64,000 nt of DNA from Verrucomicrobiaceae bacterium E54. Lineage in GTDB: Bacteria > Verrucomicrobiota > Verrucomicrobiia > Verrucomicrobiales > Akkermansiaceae. The stretch lies in the NCBI GenBank assembly GCA_022548915.1, contig JAKZES010000011.1, positions 53,800 through 117,799 on the forward strand. Reading direction: 5' to 3'. Below are positions 18,877 through 28,942 of this stretch, piece by piece. Within the stretch, counting starts at the first letter, position 1; each line of letters opens with the position of its first letter. The notes below the pieces were generated by a model. That model was given only the letters and a program-made list of their open reading frames with translations. It made no database searches and was not told where the DNA came from. Position numbers and translations under genes: made by a program.

Positions 18877-19803
18877 ATGTCCGACCTCAAGATGCCCGAG
18901 TGCATGCGGCTGCTCCCTCCGGAGACGATGGGGGTGTTGCAACGGCTCGAGTGGTATGCGCGCAAGCGCAAGCAGGGGACCCTGAGCGGGCGCCACGTCT
19001 CGCCGGACAAGGGGGCGTCGGTGGAGTTCGCCGAGCACCGAGAGTATGCCCCGGGCGACGACCCGCGGAACCTCGACTGGCGGGTGATGGCGAAGAGCGA
19101 CCGCAACGTGATCCGCCAGTATATCGAGGAAACCAACCTGCGGGCGACCCTCGCGGTGGACGTCTCGGGCTCGATGCGCTTCACCGGCGACCATGCGAGC
19201 ACGCTGGGCGGAACGGCGCTGTCGAAGTTCGAGTATGCGCGCCACCTTGCCGCGGCCTTGGCCTACTTCTTCGTCAAGCAGGGCGACGGGGCCGGGCTGG
19301 TGACCTTCGATGCGACGATCCGCGCCCGGCTGCGGACACAGAGCCGACCGAGCCAGGTGCGGCGGATCCTCGAGGAACTCCACGCGACCGATCCAGGCAT
19401 GGATACGGCGGTCGGGCCGGTGCTTCACGAGGTGGCCGAGAAGATCCCACGCCGGGGCCTGGTGATCCTGATCAGCGACCTCTTTGATGATCCGGACGAA
19501 CTGGTCGAGGCGCTGCACCACTTCGATTTCCGCCAGCACGAGCTGGTCGTCTTCCACCTGCTCGCCGAGGAGGAGCTGACCTTTCCCTACAAGAAGTTCC
19601 AGCGCTTCCGAGACCTCGAGGGCGTCGAGGAGATGCTGCGGATCGACCCGCAGGCGGTGCGCGCCGCCTACCTCGAGCGGCTGCGGGGATTCATCCGGAA
19701 GATCGAGGGCGCCTGCGGCAAGATGCGGGCCGACTACGTGGCGGTGAACACCAGGGTGCCGCTGCAGGACACCTTGCTGAGATATTTCGGAGGGCGACGT
19801 TAG
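18877..19803 (+). CDS. DUF58 family protein (vWA-like)
   Basis: 308 residues. The DUF58 signature is plain: EFAEHREYAPGDDPRNLDWR followed by RQYIEETNLRATLAVDVSGSM, where DVSGSM is the MIDAS-like DxSxS metal site. DUF58 proteins are the standard cytosolic partners of MoxR ATPases. ATG 18877 starts the family-like segment; upstream frame has no match. The stop is directly followed by the start of the BatA-like gene (19804), so translation is tightly coupled. Confidence 0.92.
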   Translation: MSDLKMPECMRLLPPETMGVLQRLEWYARKRKQGTLSGRHVSPDKGASVEFAEHREYAPGDDPRNLDWRVMAKSDRNVIRQYIEETNLRATLAVDVSGSMRFTGDHASTLGGTALSKFEYARHLAAALAYFFVKQGDGAGLVTFDATIRARLRTQSRPSQVRRILEELHATDPGMDTAVGPVLHEVAEKIPRRGLVILISDLFDDPDELVEALHHFDFRQHELVVFHLLAEEELTFPYKKFQRFRDLEGVEEMLRIDPQAVRAAYLERLRGFIRKIEGACGKMRADYVAVNTRVPLQDTLLRYFGGRR

Positions 19804-22614
19804 ATGCTGTTCCTGAGTCCATGGATGTTGCTGGGGCTGGCCGGGGTGGCCATCCCGGTGCTCATCCATCTGGTGCGCAAGCAGGCGGCCAAGCCGATCG
19901 ACTGGGGCGCGATGCGATTTCTCTTCGACACGGTCGCGGTGCGCCGGCGCAAGATGGAGTGGGAGGATCTGCTGCTGATGGCCGCCCGCTGCCTGCTGCT
20001 GGCGCTGGTCGCGCTGGCGGTCGCACGGCCCTTCGTGCCGCCGGATTCCAATGTGCCGTGGATGTTCGTGCTGCCGGCCGCGCTGCTGGGTATCGCGGTG
20101 CTGGGAGGGTCCTTCGTGATCGGCAACAGGCGCTGGCGCTGGATGCTGCGGCTTGCTGCGGTCGTGGTCCTGCTGATCGCCGCCGGCCTGGTGTGGTTCG
20201 AGAAACACCTGAACCTGAAACGCTTCGAGGCCAGCGGTCGCCGCGACGTGGCCCTGGTGATCGACGCGTCGTCCTCGATGGAGCTGACGCGGGGCGGACG
20301 CAGCGTCTTCGAGTCGGCGCTGAACGAGGCGCGCGAACTGGTGCGGGAAGCGCCGCGAGGTACGGCATTCACCGTGGTTCTCGGAGGTCCGGCACCGCAG
20401 GCGGTGACGGCGGCGCCGCTGACCCACCGCGCCGATGTCCTCGGTGTGCTCGAGCAGCTCAAGCCGGTGGGCGGCACCTTCCGCGCCCACGAGGCGCTCG
20501 GCGTGGCGACGCTGGCCCTCGCCGAGGGCAACAACGCCTCGAAGGAGATCGTGGTTTTCACCGACTCGCAGCGCCACGGCTGGAGGCTGGAGAATCCGGG
20601 CGCATGGGACTCGCTCGAGGCCGCCTGGGACGGCCTGCCGACGAAGCCGAAGCTGATCCTGCGGAACTTCGGAGCCCCCGAGGCGTTCCGCAACCTGGCC
20701 CTCACCGGCCTCGACTTCTCCCGCGAGGTGGTGGGCACCGACCGGCCGGTGACCGTGCGGGTCCGCGTGGCCAACACCGGCACCGATGCGGTGACGCCGG
20801 GCGGGATCGAGTTGGTGATCGATGGTGAAGAGGTTGGGCGACAGGCGGTCGGCATGCTGGTCCCCGGCCAGACCGAGACGATCGTCTTCCGTCATCCGTT
20901 CGAGCAGCCCGGTCCGGCGACGGTTGCCGCGCGGATCTCGGTGAAGGACGACCTGGCCGTCGACGACGTGATCGAGCGGGTGGTGGCGGTGCGGGAAAGG
21001 CTTCCGGTGCTGCTGGTCGACGGCAACCGGGCGGGCGACTTCTTCGAGCGGGCGAGCGGCTACATGGCTCTGGCGCTGGCACCGGGCAGTGCGCGGGGAG
21101 ACGGGGACGGAAAATACCTGATGGACCCCGAGGTGATCCCGGCCGGAAGCCTGCGCGAAGAGGACCTGGAAGGCCGCGACGTGATCGTGCTGGCCGACGT
21201 GCCGCGTCTGCCGTCGGCGCTGGCCACGGCGGTCGAGCGGCGGGTGGCGGACGGCGCCGGACTGATCGTCGTGGCGGGCCCCAAGGTCGAGCCGGACTTC
21301 TACAATGCCTGGGAGGGCCTCGCCGGTCCGGTCCTGCCGATGAAGCTGGAAGGGGAGAAGGTCTCGCAGGACGGGGTCTCGCCCGCCTCCGCGACCTTCA
21401 TCCACGAGTCGCTGGAGCTGTTCCGCGAGGGCTCGGACCTCGACGGGTCGCGGGTCTTCCGCTGGCGCAGCACCGGTGATGCCACGCCGGGCGGGGCACC
21501 GGGTGCCTCGCTGGCCAACGGCGACGTGCTTCTCGCCTCGCGCAACTACGGCAATGGTCGTAGTTTGCTGGTGTGCTGCGCCCTCGATGCCCGGGCCGGC
21601 GACCTGCCGGGCAAGCGCTCCTTCGTGCCGCTGGTGCACGAGCTGGTCACCTGGGCCGCCGGGGGCGGCGTCGGGCTCAACGTGGCCTCGTCGTGGAGTC
21701 CGCAGGTGCTGCTCGGGGAGTCGCGTGGCGGGCTCACGGGGCGCTATTTCACCCGCAGCAACCGCCAGTTCGTCTTCGAGCGGATCGATCCGGCGATTGA
21801 TTTCGACTGGAAGTTCGAAGCACCGGGAAAGCGCGTCGACCGGGATGCCTTCGAGATCGAATGGTCCGGCGGCCTGGTCCCGCCGGTCACCGGGACCTAC
21901 GCTTTTCACGCGGATGCCGACACCGAGCTGCGGCTGGAAGTCGATGACGAGTCGATCGTTTGGCGCAAGGACGAGGACAAGGGGCTTGAGGTGAAGCTCG
22001 AGGCCGGGAAGCCGGTGGAGTTCCGCGCCGGGTTCGTGGAAAGGGGAGGACAGGCGAGGGCGCGGGTCTTCTGGACCCCGCCGGGTGGTACACGCAGCAT
22101 CGTGCCTGCCACGGCCTTGCGTCCCGATTCCGGCGACACCGGGCCGGTGTTGAAGGCGCAGGACCCGCGCGGAAACCCGCGCAGCGCGCGGATCGAGACG
22201 GTGGGACGCGGCCGCATGCTGACCATCGATGGCGCGGCCGTGCCGGGAATCTATCAGGTCGAGATGGGGGAGGCCGGTGCCGACTGGTTGCCGGACTGGG
22301 AGGGCGGCACGCTGCCGGTCGCGGTGACCTCGAGTCCGGAGGAGAGCGGCTTCGAAACGATGCGGGCGGATGACCTCGAGATGATTCGTGCGCATGTCGA
22401 CCTGGTGCGTCCGGAATCCGTCGCCGACACCCTCGCCGTGCTGCAGGGCAAGGGCTTCGGCCGGGGGATCTGGCGGGTGCTCGCGGTGGCGGCTTTTGGG
22501 TTTTTCCTGCTGGAAAGCGTGCTGGCCCGCTGGGTGTCGAAGTCGCGCCGGACGGCCGAGGACGTGCGGCTCGAGTTCGGCGAGAACACGGTGTGGGAAG
22601 GAGGCGGACGATGA
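19804..22614 (+). CDS. BatA-like vWA membrane protein with a PA14 domain
   Basis: 936 residues. The N-terminal BatA motif FLSPWMLLGLAGVAIPVLIH and IDWGAMRFL give the first membrane helix and arginine-rich loop; two more helices follow by residue 135. The vWA domain begins VALVIDASSSMELTRGG with an intact DxSxS. Middle domains include a CARDB-like segment (VRVRVANTGTDAVTPGG). Residues about 640-775 read as a PA14 domain (LTGRYFTRSNRQFVFERI, VTGTYAFHADADTELRLEVD), a glycan- or ligand-binding module unusual in BatA proteins. A C-terminal helix (VLAVAAFGFFLLESVLARW) re-enters the membrane. The bulk should be periplasmic. It overlaps the next gene by 4 bases (ATGA). Confidence 0.85.
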   Translation: MLFLSPWMLLGLAGVAIPVLIHLVRKQAAKPIDWGAMRFLFDTVAVRRRKMEWEDLLLMAARCLLLALVALAVARPFVPPDSNVPWMFVLPAALLGIAVLGGSFVIGNRRWRWMLRLAAVVVLLIAAGLVWFEKHLNLKRFEASGRRDVALVIDASSSMELTRGGRSVFESALNEARELVREAPRGTAFTVVLGGPAPQAVTAAPLTHRADVLGVLEQLKPVGGTFRAHEALGVATLALAEGNNASKEIVVFTDSQRHGWRLENPGAWDSLEAAWDGLPTKPKLILRNFGAPEAFRNLALTGLDFSREVVGTDRPVTVRVRVANTGTDAVTPGGIELVIDGEEVGRQAVGMLVPGQTETIVFRHPFEQPGPATVAARISVKDDLAVDDVIERVVAVRERLPVLLVDGNRAGDFFERASGYMALALAPGSARGDGDGKYLMDPEVIPAGSLREEDLEGRDVIVLADVPRLPSALATAVERRVADGAGLIVVAGPKVEPDFYNAWEGLAGPVLPMKLEGEKVSQDGVSPASATFIHESLELFREGSDLDGSRVFRWRSTGDATPGGAPGASLANGDVLLASRNYGNGRSLLVCCALDARAGDLPGKRSFVPLVHELVTWAAGGGVGLNVASSWSPQVLLGESRGGLTGRYFTRSNRQFVFERIDPAIDFDWKFEAPGKRVDRDAFEIEWSGGLVPPVTGTYAFHADADTELRLEVDDESIVWRKDEDKGLEVKLEAGKPVEFRAGFVERGGQARARVFWTPPGGTRSIVPATALRPDSGDTGPVLKAQDPRGNPRSARIETVGRGRMLTIDGAAVPGIYQVEMGEAGADWLPDWEGGTLPVAVTSSPEESGFETMRADDLEMIRAHVDLVRPESVADTLAVLQGKGFGRGIWRVLAVAAFGFFLLESVLARWVSKSRRTAEDVRLEFGENTVWEGGGR

Positions 22615-25013
22615 GGCCGTTGGTCGCCACCCTGCTCACCGGCCTCGTCACCTGGGGTGTTTTGTTAGGGCTTTCCAACTGGGTGCGCCTGGCGCCCGAC
22701 TGGCCGCTGGCGCTGGTGGCGCTCGGCATTGCCGCATCGGTCGGGCTCATTCTCTGGCTCTACCGCTACGAGCAGCGGGCGATTGCCGAGGGCCGGGCGA
22801 GGCTGTTGCTCGGTCTGCGTCTGGCGGCGCTCGCCGTGCTGGTCTGGGTCGTCCTCGAGCCGACCTGGGTGCGCACGATCGAGCGCGAGATCGACCGCGA
22901 GATCGTGGTGGTCATTGACGACTCGGCATCGATGCATCTGGTCGATGATGGGACCAAAAAATCCCGCATCGCTCTCGGCGAGGAAGCCCTGGCGGGTGTG
23001 GAGTTGATCGAGACCCTGTCGAAGGATGCTCGGGTCCGCACGCTGCGGGCGGCGCGGAGCGTGGCGGCGGAAGGGGGCGAAGACGGCGGCTGGCGCCAGT
23101 CGACCGACCTCGCCGCCGCCCTCGGCACCGTGCTCGATCAGGTGGCGCCGGACGAGCTCGGCGGCGTGGTGCTGGTGACCGACGGCCGCCACAACCGCCC
23201 CGGCCGGGTCGAGGACGTGGCCCGGCGTTTCGGGATCCTCGACGCGCCGGTGGGCGTGCTTGCGGTCGGCAGCGCGGAACCGCCGAAGGATGCCGCCATT
23301 CTGTCGGTGGCCGCGCCGGAGGCCATCCACCTCGGCGACCGGATGCGGGTGAAGGCGGAGCTGAAGTTCGACGGCTACAAGGGCAAGAAGGCAACCGTGC
23401 GGCTGCTGCGGGCCGACGAGCTGCTTGATGAACGGGAGATCCCGATCCCGCAGGACCATCATCGAGAGGAGCTGCGCTTCGCGCAAGTGCCGGAGGGCGG
23501 CGTGGGCGACTTCCGGGTCGAGATCGTCGGGCTCGAGGGCGAGCGTTTCGACGACAACAACGCGTGGGATTTCGAAACCTCGATCACCGACGCGCGGACC
23601 AACGTGCTGCTGGTCGACGAGCATCCGCGCTGGGAGTTCCGCTACCTGCGCAACCTCTTCTACGGGCGCGACAAGTCGGTGCACCTGCAGTGGGCGCTGA
23701 TCCATCCGGACCGGATCGAGGGCCAGGAAGTCGACCCGGTCCCGGCCTCGGCGGCGCGGCCCTTCGGCGAGGCGCAGGCGACCGCGCTCCCCGAGAACGA
23801 GGACGAGTGGCGCAAGTTCGACGTGATCATCCTCGGCGACCTCGCGCCCGGGGTGATCGACGCCGAGACCTGGGAGATCATCGGGCGCTGCGTCACCGAG
23901 CGGGCCGCGATGCTGGTGATGGTCGCCGGTCCCCAGCACATGCCGCATGCGATCGCCTCGGAAGAGGGCCGGAAGCTGGTGCCGGTCGAGATGAAGTGGG
24001 GCGATCACCATCATTTCGATCCCGATGGCGAGGCCTTTCGTCCGATCCTGACCTCCGCCGGTTCGACCCATCCCGTGACCCAGCAGTCGCCGGGCGGCGT
24101 CTCGAACGAGCAGATTTGGGCCGAGTTTCCCGAGATGCGCTGGCGGCATCCGATCCGAGGTCTTCGCGAGGGGGCCGAGGTGCTGCTCACCGCCGCCTAC
24201 GAGGAATCCAGTAGCATGAGCGGCGGGGCGGACTTGGAGACGGCACTCGAGAATCTCGCGGTGCGGCGTCAGCGCGAGGCCGAGAACGCGCTGCTCGTGA
24301 CCCGCCAGACCGGCCGCGGCAAGGTGGCGCTGCTGCTGACCGACCGCACCTGGCGCCTGCGCGAGGGATCGGGCGACGTCTATCATCACCGCTTCTGGGG
24401 CAACCTCGTCCGCTGGGGTGCGGGGCCGGTGCTGCGGGCCGGCGGGGCGCGCGCCCGGCTCGGCACCGATCAACTGACCTACACGCCGGACGACACCGTG
24501 GTGCTCCGCGCACGGCTGCGCGACGAGGCGCTCGATCCGGTGGGTGAGGAGGAATTGTCCGCCGAGATCCGGCGCGACGGCACACTGGTCGAAACCGTGC
24601 GGATGGCGCCGGTCGAGGGATCGGCGGGCTTTCACGAGGGCCGGGCCGGACCGTTTGGGGATTCCGGCAAGTACGAGGTCAAGCTCACCGGCGGCCGCGC
24701 CGACGAGCTGATCGTCGAGGACGGCAGCGAGGAACTGCGGGCCGGCTTCCGGGTGGTCGGCTCGCGGGGTCCGGTGGAGCTGGCCGAGACCACCCTCAAC
24801 CTTCCCCTGCTCGAGACCATCGCCGACCTTTCCGGCGGCCGGGTGGTCGGAACGGATGAAGTCGCCGGACTCACCTCCCTGTTCCTCGGCGACCAGGAGT
24901 CGCGCGAGGAAGTCCGCGAGATCCCGCTTTGGAATCACTGGCTCGTCCTGACCCTCTTCTTTGTGCTACTGACCACCGAATGGATCCTGCGCCGCGGCAG
25001 CGGGCTTCCGTGA
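22611..25013 (+). CDS. Large vWA / glutamine-amidotransferase-like membrane protein
   Basis: 800 residues. Two N-terminal helices (LLTGLVTWGVLLGLSNW and LALVALGIAASVGLILWLYR) and a third (LLGLRLAALAVLVWVVLEP) precede a vWA domain with MIDAS motif VVVIDDSASMHLVDD near residue 100. Around residue 330 NVLLVDEHPRWEFRYLRNLF begins a GATase1-like fold found in PVC vWA proteins. A C-terminal helix (HWLVLTLFFVLLTTEWILRR) ends the protein. It is the second vWA membrane partner of the MoxR operon. The start ATG overlaps the upstream stop as ATGA. Confidence 0.82.
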   Translation: MRPLVATLLTGLVTWGVLLGLSNWVRLAPDWPLALVALGIAASVGLILWLYRYEQRAIAEGRARLLLGLRLAALAVLVWVVLEPTWVRTIEREIDREIVVVIDDSASMHLVDDGTKKSRIALGEEALAGVELIETLSKDARVRTLRAARSVAAEGGEDGGWRQSTDLAAALGTVLDQVAPDELGGVVLVTDGRHNRPGRVEDVARRFGILDAPVGVLAVGSAEPPKDAAILSVAAPEAIHLGDRMRVKAELKFDGYKGKKATVRLLRADELLDEREIPIPQDHHREELRFAQVPEGGVGDFRVEIVGLEGERFDDNNAWDFETSITDARTNVLLVDEHPRWEFRYLRNLFYGRDKSVHLQWALIHPDRIEGQEVDPVPASAARPFGEAQATALPENEDEWRKFDVIILGDLAPGVIDAETWEIIGRCVTERAAMLVMVAGPQHMPHAIASEEGRKLVPVEMKWGDHHHFDPDGEAFRPILTSAGSTHPVTQQSPGGVSNEQIWAEFPEMRWRHPIRGLREGAEVLLTAAYEESSSMSGGADLETALENLAVRRQREAENALLVTRQTGRGKVALLLTDRTWRLREGSGDVYHHRFWGNLVRWGAGPVLRAGGARARLGTDQLTYTPDDTVVLRARLRDEALDPVGEEELSAEIRRDGTLVETVRMAPVEGSAGFHEGRAGPFGDSGKYEVKLTGGRADELIVEDGSEELRAGFRVVGSRGPVELAETTLNLPLLETIADLSGGRVVGTDEVAGLTSLFLGDQESREEVREIPLWNHWLVLTLFFVLLTTEWILRRGSGLP

Positions 25014-25030
25014 TTCAACCCGTCCCCGCC

Positions 25031-28000
25031 ATGACCACCCACTCGACCCACGACATCGAAGCCCGCCTCCGGCAGGTGCGGGCGCGGATCCGGCGCATGC
25101 AGCGGCTGCGGGGGCTGATGCTGGTCGCGGCGACCTTGCTGCTCGGCCTGCTGGTCGCGATGGCGATCGACCTGGCCTTTGCCCCCGTGCCGCTGGCGGT
25201 GCGGTGGGCGGTTTTCGTGGCGTGGGTGGCCGTGTCGCTGTGGATGGCCAAGGTCGGTTTCGGCCCGCTTTTCCAGCGCATCGATCTGGTGCGCATCGCG
25301 CGCTGGCTCGAGCAACGCCACCCGGAGATCGACGAACGCCTGAGCACGGCGCTCGAGCTGGCCGGCGACGAACGCGTTTCGCCCGACCTGATGGAGGCGC
25401 TGGTCGAGGCGGCCGACCGCGACGTCGGCACGGTCGACCCCAATGCCGAGGTCGCACCGGGAGATGCCGTGCGGCGTTGGCGACGGGTCGCAATCGTCTG
25501 TGGTGTGGTGATCCTCGCGGCCTTGGTCATTCAGCCGGGCGTCACCTCGCGGCTGCTCCTTCGCGCCGTCGCTCCCTTCTCGGATGTCGGGAATGCCGGG
25601 GCGGTGGCCTTTGAAATCGAACCTCAGGGCATCGAGGTGCTCGAGGGCGATGCGATCGAGATCCGCGTCCGCCACGAGGGCGAGCCGCAGCTCGTGCTCG
25701 ACATGGATTCCGGGGAATCCCTCACGCAGCCGATGACCCGGGTGGAGGACGCATGGGTCTATCGGCTCGAGCCGGCCCGCGAGGGATTCCGCTACCGCGC
25801 GCGGGCGGAACGGGCGGAGAGCGATGCCTTTGAAGCGCGGGTCTGGCCCTACCCGCGGCTCCGCTCGGTGGACGTCACCCTCGACTTTCCCGACTACACC
25901 GGGCTGGCCGCGTCGCAGCGGCCGCTGGAGAAACGCATCGAGGAAGTGGCCGGCACCGGGATCGAGCTGGTGGCGGATCTCAACACGGGGGTCGAGTCGG
26001 CGTGGCTGCTCATGCCCGACGGCCGCAAGGTCGAGTGCCGGGTGGAGAGCCGGGGCGCCGAGGCCCGCCTGGTTTCCAACTGGGAACTCCGGCACGAGGA
26101 CAACGGCGAGCTGGCCTTGTGGGTGCGGCATCGCCTCGACCGCGAGATCGAGTTGATACGCTTCGAGCAGACGGCGCTGGGCGATGAAGCCCCGCACGTG
26201 GTGCTGATCAAGCCGGACCGCCCCGAGCTGCGGCTGCGGCCTTCGGAGAACCTCGACCTGCACTACGAGGTGACCGAGGACTTCGGCGTGGCCAGGGTGG
26301 GCATCGAGGTCGAGGCGGCAGGCAAGGGGCGCTTGCAACTCGAGCGGCCGCTGCCGGAGAAGCTGCCCGAGGTCTCCGAGTTCCAGCGCTACGCCGGCCG
26401 GGCGGACTTGTCGGTGGGAGAGGTGATGGATCGCACCGACGAGGCGAAGGAATTCCGGTTCCGCGTGATGGCGGAGGATGCGTGTCCCACGGATGCCGGC
26501 GGTCCCGGGCGGGGTTTCTCGGAGTGGGTCTTGGTGAAGGTCCAGCGCGGAGCCGAATCGATGGCCCGCCGGGAACTTCGGGAAGAGCACGAGAACGTGC
26601 GCGAGAAGCTGGAGAAGGCGATGCACGAAACGCGCATCGCCGAGCAGAAGATGCACCAGAACCGCCGCCACCTCGAGCAGGCCGACGATGACAAGCACAG
26701 CGACAAGCTGAGCGAGGAAACCGTCGAGAAGCTGGCCGCTGCCGAGGAGACGATGGAGGAACTCGCCGAACAGATGGAGGAGGGGATCCACGCCGCGCAG
26801 GCCGACAAGGTGGAGGAGGCGGCGGAAAAGCTGGAGGAGGCGCGCAACGCCTTCGAGGAAGTCCCGCTGCAGGACGAGAAGGAGGAACGGGCAGAGAAGC
26901 TCGACGAGGCCGTGGCGGCGGCGAAGGAGGCGATCGAGACGATGGAGGAGGTTCGCCGGGAGCTCGACAAGGCGCGTCCGCAGATCGAGGACCTGGCACG
27001 GATGGAGGAGCTCGCCCAGCAACAGGAGGAGCTGGCCCGCCAGGCCAACGAGATGGCGGCGAACGAGGAGGAAGTCAGCGAGCCATGGCGCCGCGAGCAG
27101 GAGCAGATGGAGAACGAGCTTCGCAACGAGTTGAACCAGCGTCCCGAAGCCCTCGCCGAGGCGCTCAAGGATCAGGCCGAAGCGGCGATGGAGTTGTCGC
27201 AGGACGTGCGCGAACTTTCCGAGGACCAGCAGCAGCTTCAGGAGGTCACGGCGGAGCGGGCCGAGACGCCGTCGGCCGAGGAACTGGGCGAGGCCCTGGC
27301 CGAAGCGCAGGCGCAGTTGGCCGAAGAAGCCCGCGAGCAGGCTGCCGAGGCGGAGGCGCAGGGCAGCGAAACCGCCGAGAGTGCGGATCAGGCCGCCGAC
27401 CAGACCGAGCAGGCCGCCGAGCAGATGGCGGAAGCGTCCGAACAATCCGCCGATGCCGCGAGGGAAGCAGCGGAGGCGCTCGAGTCCGCGGCGGAGCAGG
27501 CCGCGGCCGAGGAGCAGGCACTGGCCGAAGCCGCCAGCGAAGCGGGCGAGACAGCAGGGGAAGAGGCGGGCGAGACAGCAGGGGAAGAGGCGGGTGAGCA
27601 AGCAGGTGAAGAATCCGGGGAACAAGCAGGTGAGCAATCTGGTGAGCAACCCGGGGAACAATCTGGCGAACAATCTGGTGAACCATCGGCTGAGCAGGCG
27701 GCGGAACGGGCCGAGGCGATGGCGGAGCTTGCCGAGCGTCAGGACCAGCTGGCCGATGCCGCCGAGGCGCTGGCCGAAGGTAATCTCGAACAGGCCGCGG
27801 AGGCCCTCGAAGAGGCGGGTGCCCTGCCCGGCGAAGCACTGGCCGAGGCGCTTGGAGAGATGCTTGCGGAGGAGCAGGCGGCGATCGCCGAAGCCGTGGG
27901 CGAGCAACTCGAGGCGGCGCCACAGGCCGGAGCCGAAACGCCCGACGCCTTGCCGCAGGCCGCCGATGCCACGGGTCAGGCGGCCGAAGCCCTCGGCGAG

Positions 28001-28942
28001 GGAGAACTGGGCGAAGCTTCCGAGCAGGCGCAGGCCGCGGGCGAGGCCTTGTCGGACGCCGCGGGTGAGGCGCAGGAAATGGCGCAAGCTGCCGAGTCTC
28101 CGGCCGCTGCCGCGGAAGCGCAGGCGATGGGCGAGGCCCTCGGCGAACTGGGCGAGCGCCAGGAGCAATTGAACGAAGCCCTCGAAGCGCTCGAGTCCGG
28201 CGATCTTTCCGCAGCCCTCGAACAGGTCCAGGAGATGCAGGCGGCCCAGGCGGCCGAGCTGGCGCAGGATCTGGCATCGGTGCCCTCACCGCAGGGGTCG
28301 TCGTTGCAGGGAGCGGCGAACCAGGCGCAGCAGGGGAGCCAGCAGGCGGATCAGGCCGCGCAGCAGTCGCAGGCCGGGCAGATGGCCCAGGCCGCGCAGT
28401 CGCATGGCCGGTCGGGCGAGTCGCTCGAGCGGACTGCGGAGATGCTGGAAAAGGCCGCGCAGCAATTCTCCGATCGCGCCGCGCAGCTCGAGCAGAAGCG
28501 CACGCCGGCAAACCAGGCACCGGTCGATGCGGAAGCGCTGGCCGAGGCATTCCAGCAGGCCTCCGAGGCGGCCGAGGCGACCCAGCCGGGCCAGGCCGCC
28601 CAGCAGGCGAGTCAGGCTGCGCAGGCCCTCGCCCAATCCGCCCGGCAGGCGCGGGCGCAGATGCAGGGTCAGGCGCTGCCCGGTCAACCGGGCCAGCCGG
28701 GGCAACCCGGACAGCCGATGCCGCCCGGAACCCAACCCGGCAGCGAATCCGACGACGGTCCCCGCGAGCCGCAGCCGGACCCCGGGGTGCCGGACGAGCT
28801 GGCCAAGCTGGGCATCAGCGCCGCCGACTGGGAAAAAATCCAGGCCAGCCTGAAGTCGGACGTCGGCGCGGGCGGTCCGGATGCGGTGCCCGAGGACTAC
28901 CGCGGCCTGGTGAAGGACTACTTTGAAAACCTGAGCGAATGA
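25031..28942 (+). CDS. Giant coiled-coil membrane protein (DUF4175-like)
   Basis: 1303 residues. Two helices near residues 30-70 and one near 155-175 place the N-terminus in the membrane. Residues about 190-500 form a beta-rich region (IEVLEGDAIEIRVRHEGEP). From about 510 the protein is a very long alpha-helical coiled coil rich in Glu, Ala, Gln and Lys (AEQKMHQNRRHLEQADDDKH). From about 760 it becomes low complexity Ala/Glu/Gln, including a nearly repeated GEEAGE/GEQSGE tract at about residues 838-886. A Gln/Pro/Gly-rich tail (PGQPGQPGQPGQP) precedes a short folded end. Proteins annotated DUF4175 in this operon context have similar layout. ATG 25031 is used; the next gene starts at 28939 (ATGA overlap). 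Confidence 0.82.
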   Translation: MTTHSTHDIEARLRQVRARIRRMQRLRGLMLVAATLLLGLLVAMAIDLAFAPVPLAVRWAVFVAWVAVSLWMAKVGFGPLFQRIDLVRIARWLEQRHPEIDERLSTALELAGDERVSPDLMEALVEAADRDVGTVDPNAEVAPGDAVRRWRRVAIVCGVVILAALVIQPGVTSRLLLRAVAPFSDVGNAGAVAFEIEPQGIEVLEGDAIEIRVRHEGEPQLVLDMDSGESLTQPMTRVEDAWVYRLEPAREGFRYRARAERAESDAFEARVWPYPRLRSVDVTLDFPDYTGLAASQRPLEKRIEEVAGTGIELVADLNTGVESAWLLMPDGRKVECRVESRGAEARLVSNWELRHEDNGELALWVRHRLDREIELIRFEQTALGDEAPHVVLIKPDRPELRLRPSENLDLHYEVTEDFGVARVGIEVEAAGKGRLQLERPLPEKLPEVSEFQRYAGRADLSVGEVMDRTDEAKEFRFRVMAEDACPTDAGGPGRGFSEWVLVKVQRGAESMARRELREEHENVREKLEKAMHETRIAEQKMHQNRRHLEQADDDKHSDKLSEETVEKLAAAEETMEELAEQMEEGIHAAQADKVEEAAEKLEEARNAFEEVPLQDEKEERAEKLDEAVAAAKEAIETMEEVRRELDKARPQIEDLARMEELAQQQEELARQANEMAANEEEVSEPWRREQEQMENELRNELNQRPEALAEALKDQAEAAMELSQDVRELSEDQQQLQEVTAERAETPSAEELGEALAEAQAQLAEEAREQAAEAEAQGSETAESADQAADQTEQAAEQMAEASEQSADAAREAAEALESAAEQAAAEEQALAEAASEAGETAGEEAGETAGEEAGEQAGEESGEQAGEQSGEQPGEQSGEQSGEPSAEQAAERAEAMAELAERQDQLADAAEALAEGNLEQAAEALEEAGALPGEALAEALGEMLAEEQAAIAEAVGEQLEAAPQAGAETPDALPQAADATGQAAEALGEGELGEASEQAQAAGEALSDAAGEAQEMAQAAESPAAAAEAQAMGEALGELGERQEQLNEALEALESGDLSAALEQVQEMQAAQAAELAQDLASVPSPQGSSLQGAANQAQQGSQQADQAAQQSQAGQMAQAAQSHGRSGESLERTAEMLEKAAQQFSDRAAQLEQKRTPANQAPVDAEALAEAFQQASEAAEATQPGQAAQQASQAAQALAQSARQARAQMQGQALPGQPGQPGQPGQPMPPGTQPGSESDDGPREPQPDPGVPDELAKLGISAADWEKIQASLKSDVGAGGPDAVPEDYRGLVKDYFENLSE
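27542..27690 (+). repeat. Tandem repeat tract inside the coiled-coil gene
   Basis: Two perfect 24-base copies, 27542-27565 and 27566-27589, are followed by degenerate 12-base units up to about 27690, encoding GE(E/Q)xGE-type repeats. Codons gca, ggg, caa and tct are common here, unlike the flanking GC-rich codons. The unit length is a multiple of three, so copy-number change would lengthen or shorten the helix without a frameshift. Confidence 0.8.

Noticed and set aside
24935..28168. Long antisense frame of 1077 codons opposite the coiled-coil gene
   Set aside because: Composition is Leu/Arg/Gly biased as expected of the complement of Glu/Ala/Gln codons; no domains, and it runs against a coupled operon.
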